The position numbers and the translations under genes are program-made. 64,000 bases of DNA from Motiliproteus sp. MSK22-1. Lineage in GTDB: Bacteria > Pseudomonadota > Gammaproteobacteria > Pseudomonadales > Balneatricaceae. The notes below the pieces were generated by a model, which worked only from the letters and a program-made list of their open reading frames with translations, was not told where the DNA came from and searched no databases. This document shows, piece after piece, positions 9,456 through 19,072 of this stretch. The number at the start of each line of letters is the position of its first letter. Position 1 is the stretch's first letter. The stretch lies in contig NZ_MIEQ01000010.1 in assembly GCF_001968815.1 (NCBI RefSeq), positions 1 through 64,000 on the forward strand. The letters run 5' to 3'.

Positions 9456-9674
9456 GGGTGTTTGTACGGAACAGAAGGCCCATAAATTGCTCGCTTAAGC
9501 AAAAAATGGGTAGAACTAGGCAGGTTCTTTGTATAAAAACCTTTAAGTTTGCTCAATTATTTCGGATTGAAAATATTTCTTTCGTAACGAGAAAGAAATA
9601 TGTAGGTATCCAGTTTGAAAAAACTCAAATCTCAGCTAACCTTCTGCGACCAATGAGAAAATTGCAATTAAGAC

Positions 9675-10595
9675 ATGGAGTCAAAAATGCCACAGGTTTT
9701 ATTCTGGAATGTAGAACGATTAGGGATGGGGACAGATCCAAGAATCAAAGAAATGGTAAGTTGGGTTGTTGACTATGCAATTGAGAATTTTAGTGTAAGC
9801 GATATCTACCTCTGCGAAGTGACTTCGGATTTTGAACTTCTACTGCCTTCCCTTTCCCACATTCCAAGGGGGTATCAAAAAGAAGGATTTGTGCAAAAGA
9901 TATCAAGCCGAACGACTAGTGCCCAACTAGGCTATTCACACATCAGCACAACTGAACATCCACCAGCAGATCCTGCCAAAATTACTCTAAAGTCGCACTC
10001 TCAGGTTTTTGGTATGCTTCCTGGTCAGTTTGGGCATATGGTAAACCCCATTAGACATCTTGTTCGTCATGGGAAAAATATCTACGTATTGCATGCAAAC
10101 TCAGGAAAAGGCGGTGGTGCTCCTTATCAAATTATTAGAGCCTGGGTGCAAATATATTACGATACTTTTTCTTCTTTTCCGGTACTTTTCGGTGATTTGA
10201 ACTGTGAGCCAGAAGTTCTTGAGCAAACAAGAAAAAATTATATCAAAATATTGAATGCAGCTTTTAATTCTAACTCAAATATACCTCGGGTGAACGCTTC
10301 TTTAAAACAATGGAGTATAGCGGCGGCAATTGAGGCGCTAGAAGATATGATTATTCTAGCAGATTCTCCTACATTTAAAGTTAACCCTTTATATAAAGGG
10401 ATTGATTCAACTCGTAAAACTTACGATTACGTTGTAACGGTAAAAAATAATAACGTTTACGTCGAAACTTTTGATTACAGACGTCAATTTGGATATCGTG
10501 AAGAGTTTACGACCAAGGTTTTTGGTGGGTATTTAGTGGGAGGAACTGGCTGCCCTTCTGATCACTTACCTATCTATGTTAGCTGGGGCGATTAA
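9675..10595 (+). CDS. Endonuclease/exonuclease/phosphatase-fold protein
   Basis: This 306-residue protein carries the EEP (DNase I-like) catalytic set: WNVER near residue 12 (Asn), YLCEV near 46 (metal Glu), LHANSGKGGG near 138 (His/Asn), FGDLNCEP near 174 (Asp/Asn), YDYVV near 255 (Asp) and PSDHLPI near 295 (Asp-His). All catalytic positions are retained, so it is probably an active metal-dependent phosphodiesterase or nuclease. There is no signal peptide, so it is cytosolic. ATG 9675 or the internal ATG 9687 could start it. The segment is AT-rich and its neighbours are accessory, which suggests transfer. Substrate unknown; a defence or nucleic-acid role is possible but not shown. Confidence 0.7.
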   Translation: MESKMPQVLFWNVERLGMGTDPRIKEMVSWVVDYAIENFSVSDIYLCEVTSDFELLLPSLSHIPRGYQKEGFVQKISSRTTSAQLGYSHISTTEHPPADPAKITLKSHSQVFGMLPGQFGHMVNPIRHLVRHGKNIYVLHANSGKGGGAPYQIIRAWVQIYYDTFSSFPVLFGDLNCEPEVLEQTRKNYIKILNAAFNSNSNIPRVNASLKQWSIAAAIEALEDMIILADSPTFKVNPLYKGIDSTRKTYDYVVTVKNNNVYVETFDYRRQFGYREEFTTKVFGGYLVGGTGCPSDHLPIYVSWGD

Positions 10596-10842
10596 TAGGA
10601 GTCGGAGTATAGGTTGGATATAATTTTTTGCTAGGGAAAGTGTTATTAAAAGACCCCTGCGTTACTCTTGTTTATCATCCATTTTCCAAGGCTTATGATG
10701 CGATTCGTCTGCTTCTCGATCTTATCGAGTGGCCTGGCCGCAGACCCGTTGTACAGATGCCATCGGTTATTCCCTGCTCAGCCAGCCACTTTCTGTTGGT
10801 GAGCTGATGGGGTCAGACTCTCATTCAGCGTGCATTCAGTTC
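10596..10842. other. Gene-poor stretch with GGGGTCAGACT motif
   Basis: No supported gene lies here. At 10809-10819 there is GGGGTCAGACT, the same kind of motif that recurs near 61.4-62.9 kb. The surrounding bases look like decayed coding or repeat sequence rather than a promoter. Confidence 0.3.
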
Positions 10843-11085
10843 TTAGTCGAAAACACCGACAGTATCTAAAAGTAGCATCAATATCAGAGAAACAGCTGTG
10901 AAAGCGTAGAGCCAGAAAAATATAGCAGCTAAGACCCGATCAAAGGCGCTAGTGTGTTCACGAAGTAAGTCTGCATTCGCAAACATTGCCGACAAGGGGC
11001 TTTCCTTGAATCTGTCAGTCAAGGTTTTAGGTAAAGCTAATGCTTGGGCTGCATTCAGAATATCCCAGCCACTAGTAAACTCCAT
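10843..11085 (-). CDS. Small membrane protein, unknown family
   Basis: The minus-strand frame encodes about 80 residues. The polar N-terminal two thirds (DRFKESPLSAMFANADLLRE) is followed by one strong C-terminal membrane helix (VLAAIFFWLYAFTAVSLILMLLLD). ATG 11085 has AAGGA about ten bases upstream; a TTG six bases further out could also serve. I do not recognise it. The compositional pattern and ribosome site make it more credible than the plus-strand frame opposite. It sits alone between the EEP gene and tRNA-Val. Confidence 0.4.
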   Translation of the reverse strand: MEFTSGWDILNAAQALALPKTLTDRFKESPLSAMFANADLLREHTSAFDRVLAAIFFWLYAFTAVSLILMLLLDTVGVFD

Positions 11086-11381
11086 ACCCAAGCTGTCCTT
11101 AGTGGCTGGATTCTTTCTTAGCCTCCTAACGGTAGTCTATTTTATCTATATTGGCTTTAAGCTCTGCAATGTAGGCACGCCTATTCGATGATAGTAGATA
11201 CCGCTGTCAGGATGCTTCCAAGGTTTGGCCATGCTGCTCATTTTCCATACTCCACGAGGCACGTGAAGCAACTGTTAGAAACACTGCTCTTTACCAGCGT
11301 TTTGTACCAGTTGCAAAGAGTCTGGAAGTTGTAACTACATGAAATCAAAGAAACTCTTTTCTATCAAGAGTTTATAAAGAT
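11086..11381. other. Gene-poor stretch before tRNA-Val
   Basis: About 300 bases between the small membrane-protein gene and the tRNA. I see no supported coding region, RNA or strong hairpin here. Confidence 0.3.
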
Positions 11382-11458
<77 letters not shown>

Positions 11459-11472
11459 GAGGTGTGGTGCGT

Positions 11473-11500
11473 ATTATAAGCGTGGCTTTTCGTTTGGCAA
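11473..11500 (-). promoter_or_regulatory. Sigma-70 promoter of tRNA-Val
   Basis: On the minus strand, TTGCCA (11500-11495) and a perfect TATAAT (11478-11473) are separated by 16 bases. The -10 lies 14 bases before the tRNA 5' end. This fits a strong stable-RNA promoter, so the tRNA need not depend on uvrB read-through. Confidence 0.65.
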
Positions 11501-11529
11501 CCCCCGATCTAAAAAAAAATCGGGGGTTG
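11498..11529 (-). terminator. Hairpin downstream of uvrB
   Basis: A perfect 11-base inverted repeat (CAACCCCCGAT, 11498-11508, with its complement at 11519-11529) flanks a ten-base loop. It lies between the uvrB stop and tRNA-Val and overlaps the -35 of the tRNA promoter by three bases. On the transcript strand the T run is in the loop, not after the stem, so it is not a textbook intrinsic terminator. Confidence 0.45.
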
Positions 11530-11572
11530 GTGATATGCCGAAAGTTGCATGCTAAGTCGATCGATGAATCAA

Positions 11573-13591
11573 CTATTTCACAAGTGCATGCTGCTTAAGA
11601 TCATTGAGTTCATCCCTGTATTGGGCTGCTTTTTCAAATTCCAGATCTTTTGCAGCTTGATACATCTTTTCTTCCAGTCGGCTGATTGCATTGCTAAGCT
11701 CTTTGGGTGACATCTGTGCTGGATCAACGTTATATTCAGGTGAAGGTTCAGCCACTTTGCGACTGCTACGCGATTGTTTCTTACCGGGTACACGAGCTCC
11801 TTCCATGATGTCTGCAATAGATTTATTGATCCCCTTAGGGTTTATGCCGTGGGCTTTATTGTGCTCAATCTGTTTCTGTCGTCGTCGACTGGTCTCGTCG
11901 ATTGCTCGTTGCATAGAACCTGTGATTCTGTCTGCATAAAGGATTGCCTTGCCGTACAGGTTGCGGGCCGCTCGGCCTATGGTTTGTATCAGTGAACGTT
12001 CCGAGCGAAGGAAGCCTTCTTTGTCAGCGTCAAGAATAGCGACTAATGAGACTTCCGGCATGTCGAGGCCTTCGCGGAGCAGGTTAATACCTACCAGAAC
12101 ATCAAATTCACCGATACGTAAATCTCGAATAATCTCCACTCGTTCTACAGTATCTATATCCGAATGCAGATAACGGACTCGAATGCCATGTTCACTAAGA
12201 TATTCGGTCAGATCTTCGGACATGCGTTTGGTCAGGGTAGTGACCAGTACCCGTTCCTCTTTCGCAACGCGAACATTGATTTGAGACAGCAGATCGTCAA
12301 CCTGTGTTGTTGCTGGTCGCACCTCAATTTCCGGATCTATCAACCCGGTGGGGCGTACCACCTGTTCCACGACCTGGCCTGTATGTTCTGCTTCATAATT
12401 CCCTGGAGTGGCAGATACGAAAATAGCCTGGGGGGCGAGGCTTTCCCATTCTTCAAAGCGCATTGGACGGTTATCCAGGGCTGATGGTAGTCTGAATCCA
12501 TACTCCACTAAGGTCTCTTTACGCGAGCGGTCACCTTTATACATGGCACCCAATTGGGGAATAGTAACGTGGGATTCATCGACGACAAGCAGGGCGTTAT
12601 CCGGTAAGTAATCGAACAATGTTGGTGGGGCTTCGCCCGACCCACGGCCGGACAGATAGCGGGAGTAATTTTCGATTCCGTTGCAATATCCCAACTCCAG
12701 AATCATCTCCATATCAAAATTTGTACGCTGTTCCAAGCGCTGCGCCTCAACCAACAAATTGTTGGAGCGTAATTGCTCTAGCCGTTCTTTAAGTTCAATA
12801 CGAATATGATCTACGGCCTCTATGAGTGTCTCTTTTGGAGTGACATAATGGGACTTGGGATAAACAGTAACCCTGGGGACCTTGCGTAGAGTCTCACCCG
12901 TGAGTGGGTCAAAATAGCTGAGGTTTTCAATTTCGTCATCAAATAACTCAATTCGTATTGCATCTTGCTCGGACTCAGCCGGGAACACATCAATCACATC
13001 CCCCCTGACTCGATAAGTGGCGCGATGCAGTTCAACATCATTACGTGTGTATTGAAGTTCGGCAAGACGGCGCAAAATATAGCGTTGATCAACGCGGTCA
13101 CCCCGATCCAGGTGCATCATCATTTTTAAGTAGGAATTGGGATCACCGAGTCCATAAATTGCAGATACCGTGGCAACAATGATGGCATCTTCTCGCTCCA
13201 GCAGTGCTTTAGTAGCGGACAGGCGCATCTGCTCGATATGTTCGTTGACTGAAGCGTCTTTTTCTATAAAGGTATCTGAAGCAGGTACATAAGCTTCCGG
13301 TTGGTAGTAGTCATAATAAGAGACAAAATATTCAACCGCGTTTTTAGGGAAAAATTCTTTGAACTCACCGTAAAGCTGGGCAGCAAGCGTCTTATTGGGT
13401 GCCATCACAATGGTGGGACGCTGTAAGTTGGCGACTACATTGGCGATAGTAAAAGTTTTGCCGGAACCGGTGACTCCCAGGAGGGTTTGAGCGGCTAAGC
13501 CCGCCTCAATCCCATTGGTTAATTCGATTATGGCAGAGGGTTGGTCCCCTGCTGGTTGAAATCGGGACTCGACTTTAAAATAGTTACTCAT
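11573..13591 (-). CDS. uvrB: Excinuclease ABC subunit B
   Basis: This 672-residue UvrB is of full family length. Walker A GVTGSGKT lies near residue 40, the beta-hairpin region with [12 protein letters not shown] near 92-103, the helicase motif VDESHVT near 339, and the late helicase motif QTIGRAARN near 540. The UVR motif that contacts UvrC is at the C-terminus ([23 protein letters not shown] as a helical pair). It works with UvrA and UvrC in nucleotide excision repair in the cytosol. ATG 13591 begins [11 protein letters not shown]. The gene is divergent from the aminotransferase gene, with a 193-base spacer; I did not find a convincing LexA box there. Confidence 0.97.
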   Translation of the reverse strand: MSNYFKVESRFQPAGDQPSAIIELTNGIEAGLAAQTLLGVTGSGKTFTIANVVANLQRPTIVMAPNKTLAAQLYGEFKEFFPKNAVEYFVSYYDYYQPEAYVPASDTFIEKDASVNEHIEQMRLSATKALLEREDAIIVATVSAIYGLGDPNSYLKMMMHLDRGDRVDQRYILRRLAELQYTRNDVELHRATYRVRGDVIDVFPAESEQDAIRIELFDDEIENLSYFDPLTGETLRKVPRVTVYPKSHYVTPKETLIEAVDHIRIELKERLEQLRSNNLLVEAQRLEQRTNFDMEMILELGYCNGIENYSRYLSGRGSGEAPPTLFDYLPDNALLVVDESHVTIPQLGAMYKGDRSRKETLVEYGFRLPSALDNRPMRFEEWESLAPQAIFVSATPGNYEAEHTGQVVEQVVRPTGLIDPEIEVRPATTQVDDLLSQINVRVAKEERVLVTTLTKRMSEDLTEYLSEHGIRVRYLHSDIDTVERVEIIRDLRIGEFDVLVGINLLREGLDMPEVSLVAILDADKEGFLRSERSLIQTIGRAARNLYGKAILYADRITGSMQRAIDETSRRRQKQIEHNKAHGINPKGINKSIADIMEGARVPGKKQSRSSRKVAEPSPEYNVDPAQMSPKELSNAISRLEEKMYQAAKDLEFEKAAQYRDELNDLKQHALVK

Positions 13592-13784
13592 TTGGATTCC
13601 TGATGATCTGTAAATCCGGTATCATTATCCAGTTATATTTTGGGTGATGCTGATGTGGCAGATAATGGATGAAGACCACAATTTCCCGAAATAACTCACT
13701 TTCGAATACCGTTTGATACTGTCTTTGGTATCTGGTTTTTGACATCTAGTTTCGACACACAGCTTTGATTAAGAGGATAAAAGC

Positions 13785-14972
13785 TTGGACGTGCAACTTT
13801 CAGATCGCGTAAATAATATCAAGCCATCTCCCACTCTTGCCGTTACTAACCGAGCGGCAGAGCTTCGCGCGGCGGGTAAAGACATTATCGGACTTGGTGC
13901 CGGTGAGCCAGACTTTGATACTCCGGATCATATCAAGGCGGCAGCCATTCAGGCCCTGAATGACGGTTTCACCAAATATACCGCGGTTGACGGTACTCCT
14001 GCACTTAAAAGCGCTATTATCGCTAAATTAGAGCGCGATAACGAGTTAACTTATACCCCTTCGCAAATTCTCGTTTCCTGTGGTGGTAAGCAGAGTTTTT
14101 TTAACTTGTCTTTGGCATTAATTAACGCTGGAGATGAGGTCATTATTCCTGCCCCTTATTGGGTTTCCTACCCTGATATGGTTGCGGTATCTGATGGCAT
14201 ACCCGTGATCATTCGCACAACTCAGGAGCAGCGTTTTAAGTTGACTCCTGAGCAGTTAGAAATGGCTATTACCCCGAAAACCAAGTTGGTTGTGCTCAAT
14301 AGTCCTTCCAACCCAACAGGTGTGGCCTACTCTCGCAGTGAGCTAAAGGCTCTGGGAGAGGTGCTGTTGGCACATCCTCATGTGATGGTTGCTACCGACG
14401 ATATGTATGAACATATTCTTTGGGCTGATGAGCCTTTCTGCAATATTTTGATGGCGTGTCCTGAGCTCTATGATCGTACTATTGTGCTTAACGGTGTTTC
14501 CAAGGCTTATTCCATGACGGGATGGAGAATAGGCTATGCTGCGGGTCCGGAAAAGCTGATTAAGGCGATGAAGAAAGTGCAGTCTCAAAGTACTTCTAAT
14601 CCCTGTTCTATTTCTCAGGTAGCCGCTCAGACAGCATTACAAGGTTCACAGGATTGTGTTACGGAAATGCTGACGGCTTTTAAGCATCGTCATGTTTTTG
14701 TTATCAAAGCACTTAATGAGATTGAAGGTGTTGAGTGTATACCTGCAGATGGAACTTTTTATGCGTTCCCCAGCTTTCAGAAGGTAATTGATAGTCATCC
14801 TGCATTTGAAGATGATATTGATTTGGCCGAGTTTTTGCTCAACGAAGCCGGTGTTGCACTAGTTCCTGGGTCAGCCTTTGGGGCTCCTGGAAATATGCGT
14901 TTGTCTTTCGCGACCAGTATGAAGGTTCTGGAAGATGCGATTGGTCGGATCAAGCAGGCTCTGGAAGCCTAG
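13785..14972 (+). CDS. Pyridoxal-phosphate aspartate/aromatic aminotransferase, class I
   Basis: This 395-residue aminotransferase belongs to fold type I, subgroup I gamma (the thermophile/alphaproteobacterial-type AAT group). It has GAGEPDFDTPDHI near residue 38, SPSNPTGVAYS near 172, the PLP-lysine segment NGVSKAYSMTGWRIGYAAG near 234, and the carboxylate-binding Arg in MRLSFATS near 375. It transfers the amino group of aspartate (and probably related substrates) to 2-oxoglutarate. The start is the rare TTG at 13785; it is supported by AAGAGG eight bases upstream and by alignment to the family N-terminus. A strong terminator follows at 14996. Confidence 0.93.
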   Translation: MDVQLSDRVNNIKPSPTLAVTNRAAELRAAGKDIIGLGAGEPDFDTPDHIKAAAIQALNDGFTKYTAVDGTPALKSAIIAKLERDNELTYTPSQILVSCGGKQSFFNLSLALINAGDEVIIPAPYWVSYPDMVAVSDGIPVIIRTTQEQRFKLTPEQLEMAITPKTKLVVLNSPSNPTGVAYSRSELKALGEVLLAHPHVMVATDDMYEHILWADEPFCNILMACPELYDRTIVLNGVSKAYSMTGWRIGYAAGPEKLIKAMKKVQSQSTSNPCSISQVAAQTALQGSQDCVTEMLTAFKHRHVFVIKALNEIEGVECIPADGTFYAFPSFQKVIDSHPAFEDDIDLAEFLLNEAGVALVPGSAFGAPGNMRLSFATSMKVLEDAIGRIKQALEA

Positions 14973-14995
14973 AATCCAGTTTATTTGATTTTTGA

Positions 14996-15023
14996 AACCG
15001 CGAACCTGTTCGCGGTTTTTTTT
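14996..15023 (+). terminator. Intrinsic terminator of the aminotransferase gene
   Basis: The perfect nine-base stem AACCGCGAA/TTCGCGGTT with a four-base loop is followed by a run of T. It lies 24 bases after the stop and before the convergent hemerythrin gene. Confidence 0.85.
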
Positions 15024-15049
15024 ACGTCAGCGACTATGGGCGTTTGCGA

Positions 15050-15460
15050 TTATTCTGCTCCTTTCTCTCTTAAGAACTTTGCCATTTCTGCGTCTTCACT
15101 AATATGGGTCAACAGCCAGGAGCGTAGCAAACTCAATAAGGAGTGGGCGGCGGAGGGATCATCCATTAATGCTGCACCATCAAAATCAAAAGTTTTCTGC
15201 GCTGAAATATCATGCTGACTTTTGTGATTTTTTAGGTCCGGATAAGCGTATTTTTTCATCAGCAATTCTTCTGTGGTGAAGTGCAGGATCGTCAATTCAC
15301 GTAACTGATTGAGAATCTGAACAAGGGCGACAGGGTCTTCCTGATGGTTAAGAATATCCTGAGTCTGATTAATCATATCGATCAGTTGCTGATGTTGATC
15401 ATCTATTACCCTGATATTCAGTTGAAGCAAGGGGGTCAATTTTAATGGACGCATAATCAC
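15050..15460 (-). CDS. Bacteriohemerythrin
   Basis: This 136-residue four-helix protein has the di-iron ligand pattern of hemerythrins: H23 in DDQHQQL, H60 and E64 in HFTTEE, H79 and H83 in NHKSQHD, and H119 with D123 in THISED. It would bind oxygen at a di-iron centre and act in oxygen sensing, storage or delivery. The final ligand spacing is HxxxD, one residue shorter than the usual motif, so oxygen binding may be altered. It lies about 100 bases downstream of the HD-GYP-like gene on the same strand and could be read with it. Confidence 0.85.
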   Translation of the reverse strand: MIMRPLKLTPLLQLNIRVIDDQHQQLIDMINQTQDILNHQEDPVALVQILNQLRELTILHFTTEELLMKKYAYPDLKNHKSQHDISAQKTFDFDGAALMDDPSAAHSLLSLLRSWLLTHISEDAEMAKFLREKGAE

Positions 15461-15560
15461 TCCAGGGATTAGAGGAGTTCAAATATTAATGACAATTACC
15501 GGCGATTCTAATTGGCAGACTCCTGAATACAGTCTTACTCAAGATACTACGTTGTATAGT

Positions 15561-16562
15561 TTAGTTGCCTTTAACTCCATGCTTTTTATCTTCTGGTATT
15601 GTTGGCCAGATACTGCTGAGAATAGCTCCAAGGTTGAATAAAAAAGGTGTGTCCACCATATCGATTACTGAGCATTCTTTTATCTGTGTATCTCTGGTTT
15701 GGGCTGAAGGTAGCAGCTGTCCGCTGTTATCCAGAACAACCGATACGATTGGAAACGGAACATCCTGGCCAGAGGCACTGACGACTCCGAGTTCACCATT
15801 GGCCAGTTTGACCCAGGCCCCGGGTGGGTAAACCCCTAAAATATCGATCAGGTTTTTTACCAGGGTAACATCGAGTTGCTCACCTCTTTGCAGGAATACT
15901 TCCTTAATTGCGTATTTTGGGGTCTTTATTCCCCGATCACCTCTAGGGCGCACCATTGCTGCGTAGATGTCGGCAATAGCAAGCACTTTGGCACCCAGGG
16001 ATATATCTTCCTCTTTTAGGCCATTGGGGTAGCCACTGCCATCCAAACGTTCATGATGTTGTTCGACAGCATTAAGCCACAGAGCATCCTTGACTCCTGC
16101 TTTCACTAATATGCTACGACCTGTTGTAGCGTGCTTTCGGATAAACTTCAGCTGGGACTCTGTCAGGGGAGTCGCTTGACGATCCAGTTTACTGTCTTGC
16201 AGGTCCAGCATCGCGATATCCTGGGTCAAGGATGCGCAAATAAGCAACAGGCGTGATGAAGGCGTCATGCGGGCCTTTTTACCCAGAAGCTCACAAAGTA
16301 CGCCAGCCATTAACTCTTTGATATACTGGTGCTTTGGGGTCCTGTTGAGCTGGAGTGCAGCGAGGATGCCGCTCTCATGATGTTTACAGGCGTTTTGGAT
16401 CTGGTGAGCAAGATACAAGCAACGGGAGATCTGTTTGCGATCCGGTGTAACCATCAGTCGATCATAGGTTCCCACCAGAAATTGGTGGCGTGCGTCCACC
16501 CAATCAAATACTGATAGATTGTTAGTGTCAGAAAAAGTTTCAATGGCCTGGGTGTTGCTCAT
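15561..16562 (-). CDS. HD-GYP-like protein with degenerate HD motif
   Basis: This 333-residue protein carries the second half of an HD-GYP domain intact: HATTGRSIL near residue 144, then HHERLDGSGYPNG at 169-181 and GAKVLAIADIYAAM. The signature HD pair, normally LLHDIGK, is TQDIAM here (Q114-D115), so a metal ligand His is lost. HD-GYP proteins hydrolyse cyclic-di-GMP. Without the first His this one may be weak, altered or a binder only. About 110 residues precede the domain without a clear receiver or membrane segment. Co-directional with the hemerythrin gene downstream, which suggests an oxygen-linked signalling pair; that is inference. Confidence 0.8.
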   Translation of the reverse strand: MSNTQAIETFSDTNNLSVFDWVDARHQFLVGTYDRLMVTPDRKQISRCLYLAHQIQNACKHHESGILAALQLNRTPKHQYIKELMAGVLCELLGKKARMTPSSRLLLICASLTQDIAMLDLQDSKLDRQATPLTESQLKFIRKHATTGRSILVKAGVKDALWLNAVEQHHERLDGSGYPNGLKEEDISLGAKVLAIADIYAAMVRPRGDRGIKTPKYAIKEVFLQRGEQLDVTLVKNLIDILGVYPPGAWVKLANGELGVVSASGQDVPFPIVSVVLDNSGQLLPSAQTRDTQIKECSVIDMVDTPFLFNLGAILSSIWPTIPEDKKHGVKGN

Positions 16563-16987
16563 TCAGCCCCCTTATAAGGAACGAAACTCCAGCTACCAAA
16601 CACCCGATATCTACGTTCAGCTCAGAACTGAGAGATCTCTGGGATCAAGGATAAGTTGATATGAAAAATGATTAAAATCAAAAAGATACTAAGCTAGATC
16701 TTGCCTGGTAAATATCTTTCCCCTATCACCTGTATCCATGACTTTGTGCTCGAAAGAGATTGTTTCGTAAATTCAAACGGGCGTATTATTACTGTTCATT
16801 AGCACCGCTGAACAGTGATCCAGATCAGTGTTTTATCATAATAGTTGATTTTGCGGGCTGTATAAGATTTGCAAGTTTTCAAAACAGCAGCGATTGCAGT
16901 TCTGTGTCAGCCGCTGCTGAATACTGGGAGCTGGCATAACGACTATATCCTTTCTGTCATCATTTCAGCCCCAAGTGGTCGCAATGG
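16563..16987. other. Intergenic region between PhoH-type and HD-GYP-like genes
   Basis: This stretch of about 425 bases lies between two minus-strand genes. It should hold the promoter of the HD-GYP-like gene. An eight-base inverted repeat (CAGCAGCG at 16885-16892, CGCTGCTG at 16912-16919) lies downstream of the phoH-type gene and may help end its transcript, although no T run follows. Nothing else was identified. Confidence 0.35.
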
Positions 16988-18373
16988 CTAAAGGTGCTCT
17001 TCTGCGTATTCTGCAAGTCGACTGCGAACCACGCTTTCTAAATGAATCGTGGCTGCCCCTGAGTAATCCTTAAAGCGTTCTACTATGTAAGTTAACCCCG
17101 AAGTTAATGGCGTGAGATAGTTGGAATCTATCTGGGCTAGATTTCCCAGGCAGATCATTTTGGTTCCTTTACCACAGCGGGTAAGGATTGTTTTAAGTTG
17201 TGAAGGGGTTAGGTTTTGAGTCTCATCAATTAGCACAAGTGCGTCCTGAATGCTACGTCCACGGATAAAGTTCAGGGACTTAAACTGAATGTTGGCTTTT
17301 TCAATCGTGTATTTAATGCTGCTTTGAGGTTGCTCATCACTTTCATGCATTGCTTCCAAATTATCTTGTATTGCAGCCAGCCAAGGGGTCATTTTTTCTT
17401 CTTCGGTACCAGGCAGAAAACCGATGTCTTCGGCTACCGGAGGAGTCGATCGGGTAACAATTATTTTGTTGTATCGACCTTGCTCAATGACCATTTCTAA
17501 ACAGCTGGCCAAGGCTATTAGTGTTTTGCCTGATCCCGCAGCACCATTGAGAATGCAAAGATCTATGTTAGGGTCGTTGATTGCATCCATTGCAAATGCT
17601 TGGGCAATATCTAGCGGTTTAATTCCCCAGCATTGACGATCTTTCAGGAACCGCTGATTAATATCCATTAGCGTCAGTTCTTTTTCATCAACCTCTACGA
17701 TACGGGCAGCAAATTCCTCTTGGTCGTAAATATATTCATTTAAAAAGGCGTCAGGTAAATGATCTCTGGAGATGCGGTGAAATGTACGGCTGCCGTGTTG
17801 CTGTGATTTTACGTCGTTAACCTGATCCCAGAAGTTTCCCTCTAACTCCCTGTAGCCTTTGGCCAACAGATCAAGATCAGAAATCAGCTGGTCAGTACGG
17901 TAGTCTTCTACGCGTTTAAGACCCACCCCCAAAGCTTTCAGGCGCATGTTGATATCTTTAGTGACAAGTATTACCTGGCGAGCGGGATTGATTGATTGAA
18001 GGTGCAAAGCCGTATTGATAATCATGTTGTCATTGTTACTGCGGTCTTGCAAAAAACCTTTGTGGATATCCAGTTCATGGTCTGGAAAGATGGAGAGCTT
18101 GCCAAGCTCCATGGATGCATCTGCTACCGGTAGTTTGATCGGGACGCCAGTTGTAATTTCTTCTGGTGATTTGGCGAATGAGAGGATTTTATCAATCTTT
18201 CGAATAGCTATACGTGCTTCTTGAGCCACATTTTGTTTGCGGTCTTTGATGCGGTCGAGTTCTTCCAGCACGGTGATAGGAATAACAACATCTTGCTCTT
18301 TAAATTCAGTCAGGCTGTTGGGATCGTGAAGTAGAACATTGGTATCCAGAATGTAGAGCTTGGATGCGCGCAT
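16988..18373 (-). CDS. PhoH family protein with N-terminal PIN domain
   Basis: This 461-residue protein combines a PIN nuclease domain (about 1-150: YILDTNVLLHDPNSL at the start, later Asp residues in DRSNNDNMI) with a PhoH ATPase domain (about 240-455). The latter has Walker A NGAAGSGKT near 281 and Walker B-like ALVLIDETQNLTPSQ near 385. This is the PhoH2/YlaK-type arrangement, linked in the literature to sequence-specific RNA cleavage and unwinding. It is of normal length and has all PIN acidic residues that I can locate. ATG 18373 is preceded by AGGAG in the minus-strand upstream sequence (complement of ctcctaa). Monocistronic. Confidence 0.9.
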   Translation of the reverse strand: MRASKLYILDTNVLLHDPNSLTEFKEQDVVIPITVLEELDRIKDRKQNVAQEARIAIRKIDKILSFAKSPEEITTGVPIKLPVADASMELGKLSIFPDHELDIHKGFLQDRSNNDNMIINTALHLQSINPARQVILVTKDINMRLKALGVGLKRVEDYRTDQLISDLDLLAKGYRELEGNFWDQVNDVKSQQHGSRTFHRISRDHLPDAFLNEYIYDQEEFAARIVEVDEKELTLMDINQRFLKDRQCWGIKPLDIAQAFAMDAINDPNIDLCILNGAAGSGKTLIALASCLEMVIEQGRYNKIIVTRSTPPVAEDIGFLPGTEEEKMTPWLAAIQDNLEAMHESDEQPQSSIKYTIEKANIQFKSLNFIRGRSIQDALVLIDETQNLTPSQLKTILTRCGKGTKMICLGNLAQIDSNYLTPLTSGLTYIVERFKDYSGAATIHLESVVRSRLAEYAEEHL

Positions 18374-18629
18374 AGAGTTCTCCTAAGTGGATAGGCCAGA
18401 TTTACGCCGAGCATTCAACATGTTATGTATATTAAGCCGTAGACTGATATGCAAGTGCGCAATTATCATACCGATTGATGTTACGTTTTGAAGAAATATT
18501 TGTTGTGTGCTCTTTATTGTTGTATTCACTCCTTTCGGAGACTGGGTATCAAGGTAATCCGGAATTTTGCGATGTTTCTACAACCTTTTTGCTGTCGTTA
18601 TAACAGAAGTCTCAGGAGCTTTTTCAGCT
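18374..18629. other. Promoter-side spacer of the phoH-type gene
   Basis: About 250 bases upstream of the minus-strand phoH-type gene and before the MITE-like element. It is AT-rich. No gene, RNA or clear operator was recognised. Confidence 0.3.
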
Positions 18630-18707
18630 AAGGAACCTACCAACAGGTTGCTCTGAAGGCCCCAAAGGACTCGCTGAGAACATAAGGGACTTATTTGCAG
18701 GTTCCCT
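18630..18707. repeat. MITE-like inverted-repeat element, short copy
   Basis: The left end AAGGAACCTACCAACAGG and the right end AGGGACTTATTTGCAGGTTC (18685-18704) are imperfect inverted repeats. The right end closely matches the right end of a second element at 22167-22188. The 78-base unit has no coding capacity. This looks like a small non-autonomous element or its remnant; no transposase of the same type is in the window. Confidence 0.5.
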
Positions 18708-19072
18708 GATGAGATACAGATAATGAATCGGCTGGTCATGTGAAGCAGATCTTCTTCCTGCTGTCAGTTTCATTAGTTTTACCTTTATATAGAGTACTCT
18801 TTTGATGCTTGGTTCTAAAATGTGAACGATGGTGTAAATATGAGTGATGTCTATGAGGGTTGGTTGCTATGCTCTTAGCCAACTATAGTTAATGCGTACA
18901 AGAAACGAAAACCTGAACAGGAAATATGGAGCACCTGACTGGAGTTTAGGAGTAAGCTATAACTGTTTGTTAATCAGTTTGTTATTACTTGTTAGTGGAG
19001 TCAGTAAGTTTTTTGGCTCATGTATAAGTCAACCACCGGTCTCTTTGGAAGGGCATCGGTTAGGAGATGTCT
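18708..19072. other. Upstream region of ppnN
   Basis: About 360 bases. A 76-codon frame beginning near 18892 overlaps the ppnN start in another frame, but it lacks a ribosome site and has unlikely composition, so I do not call it. The ppnN promoter should lie here. Confidence 0.3.

Noticed and set aside
13592-13784. LexA box upstream of uvrB
   Set aside because: No CTGT-N8-ACAG match was visible in the divergent region; partial matches did not meet the consensus.
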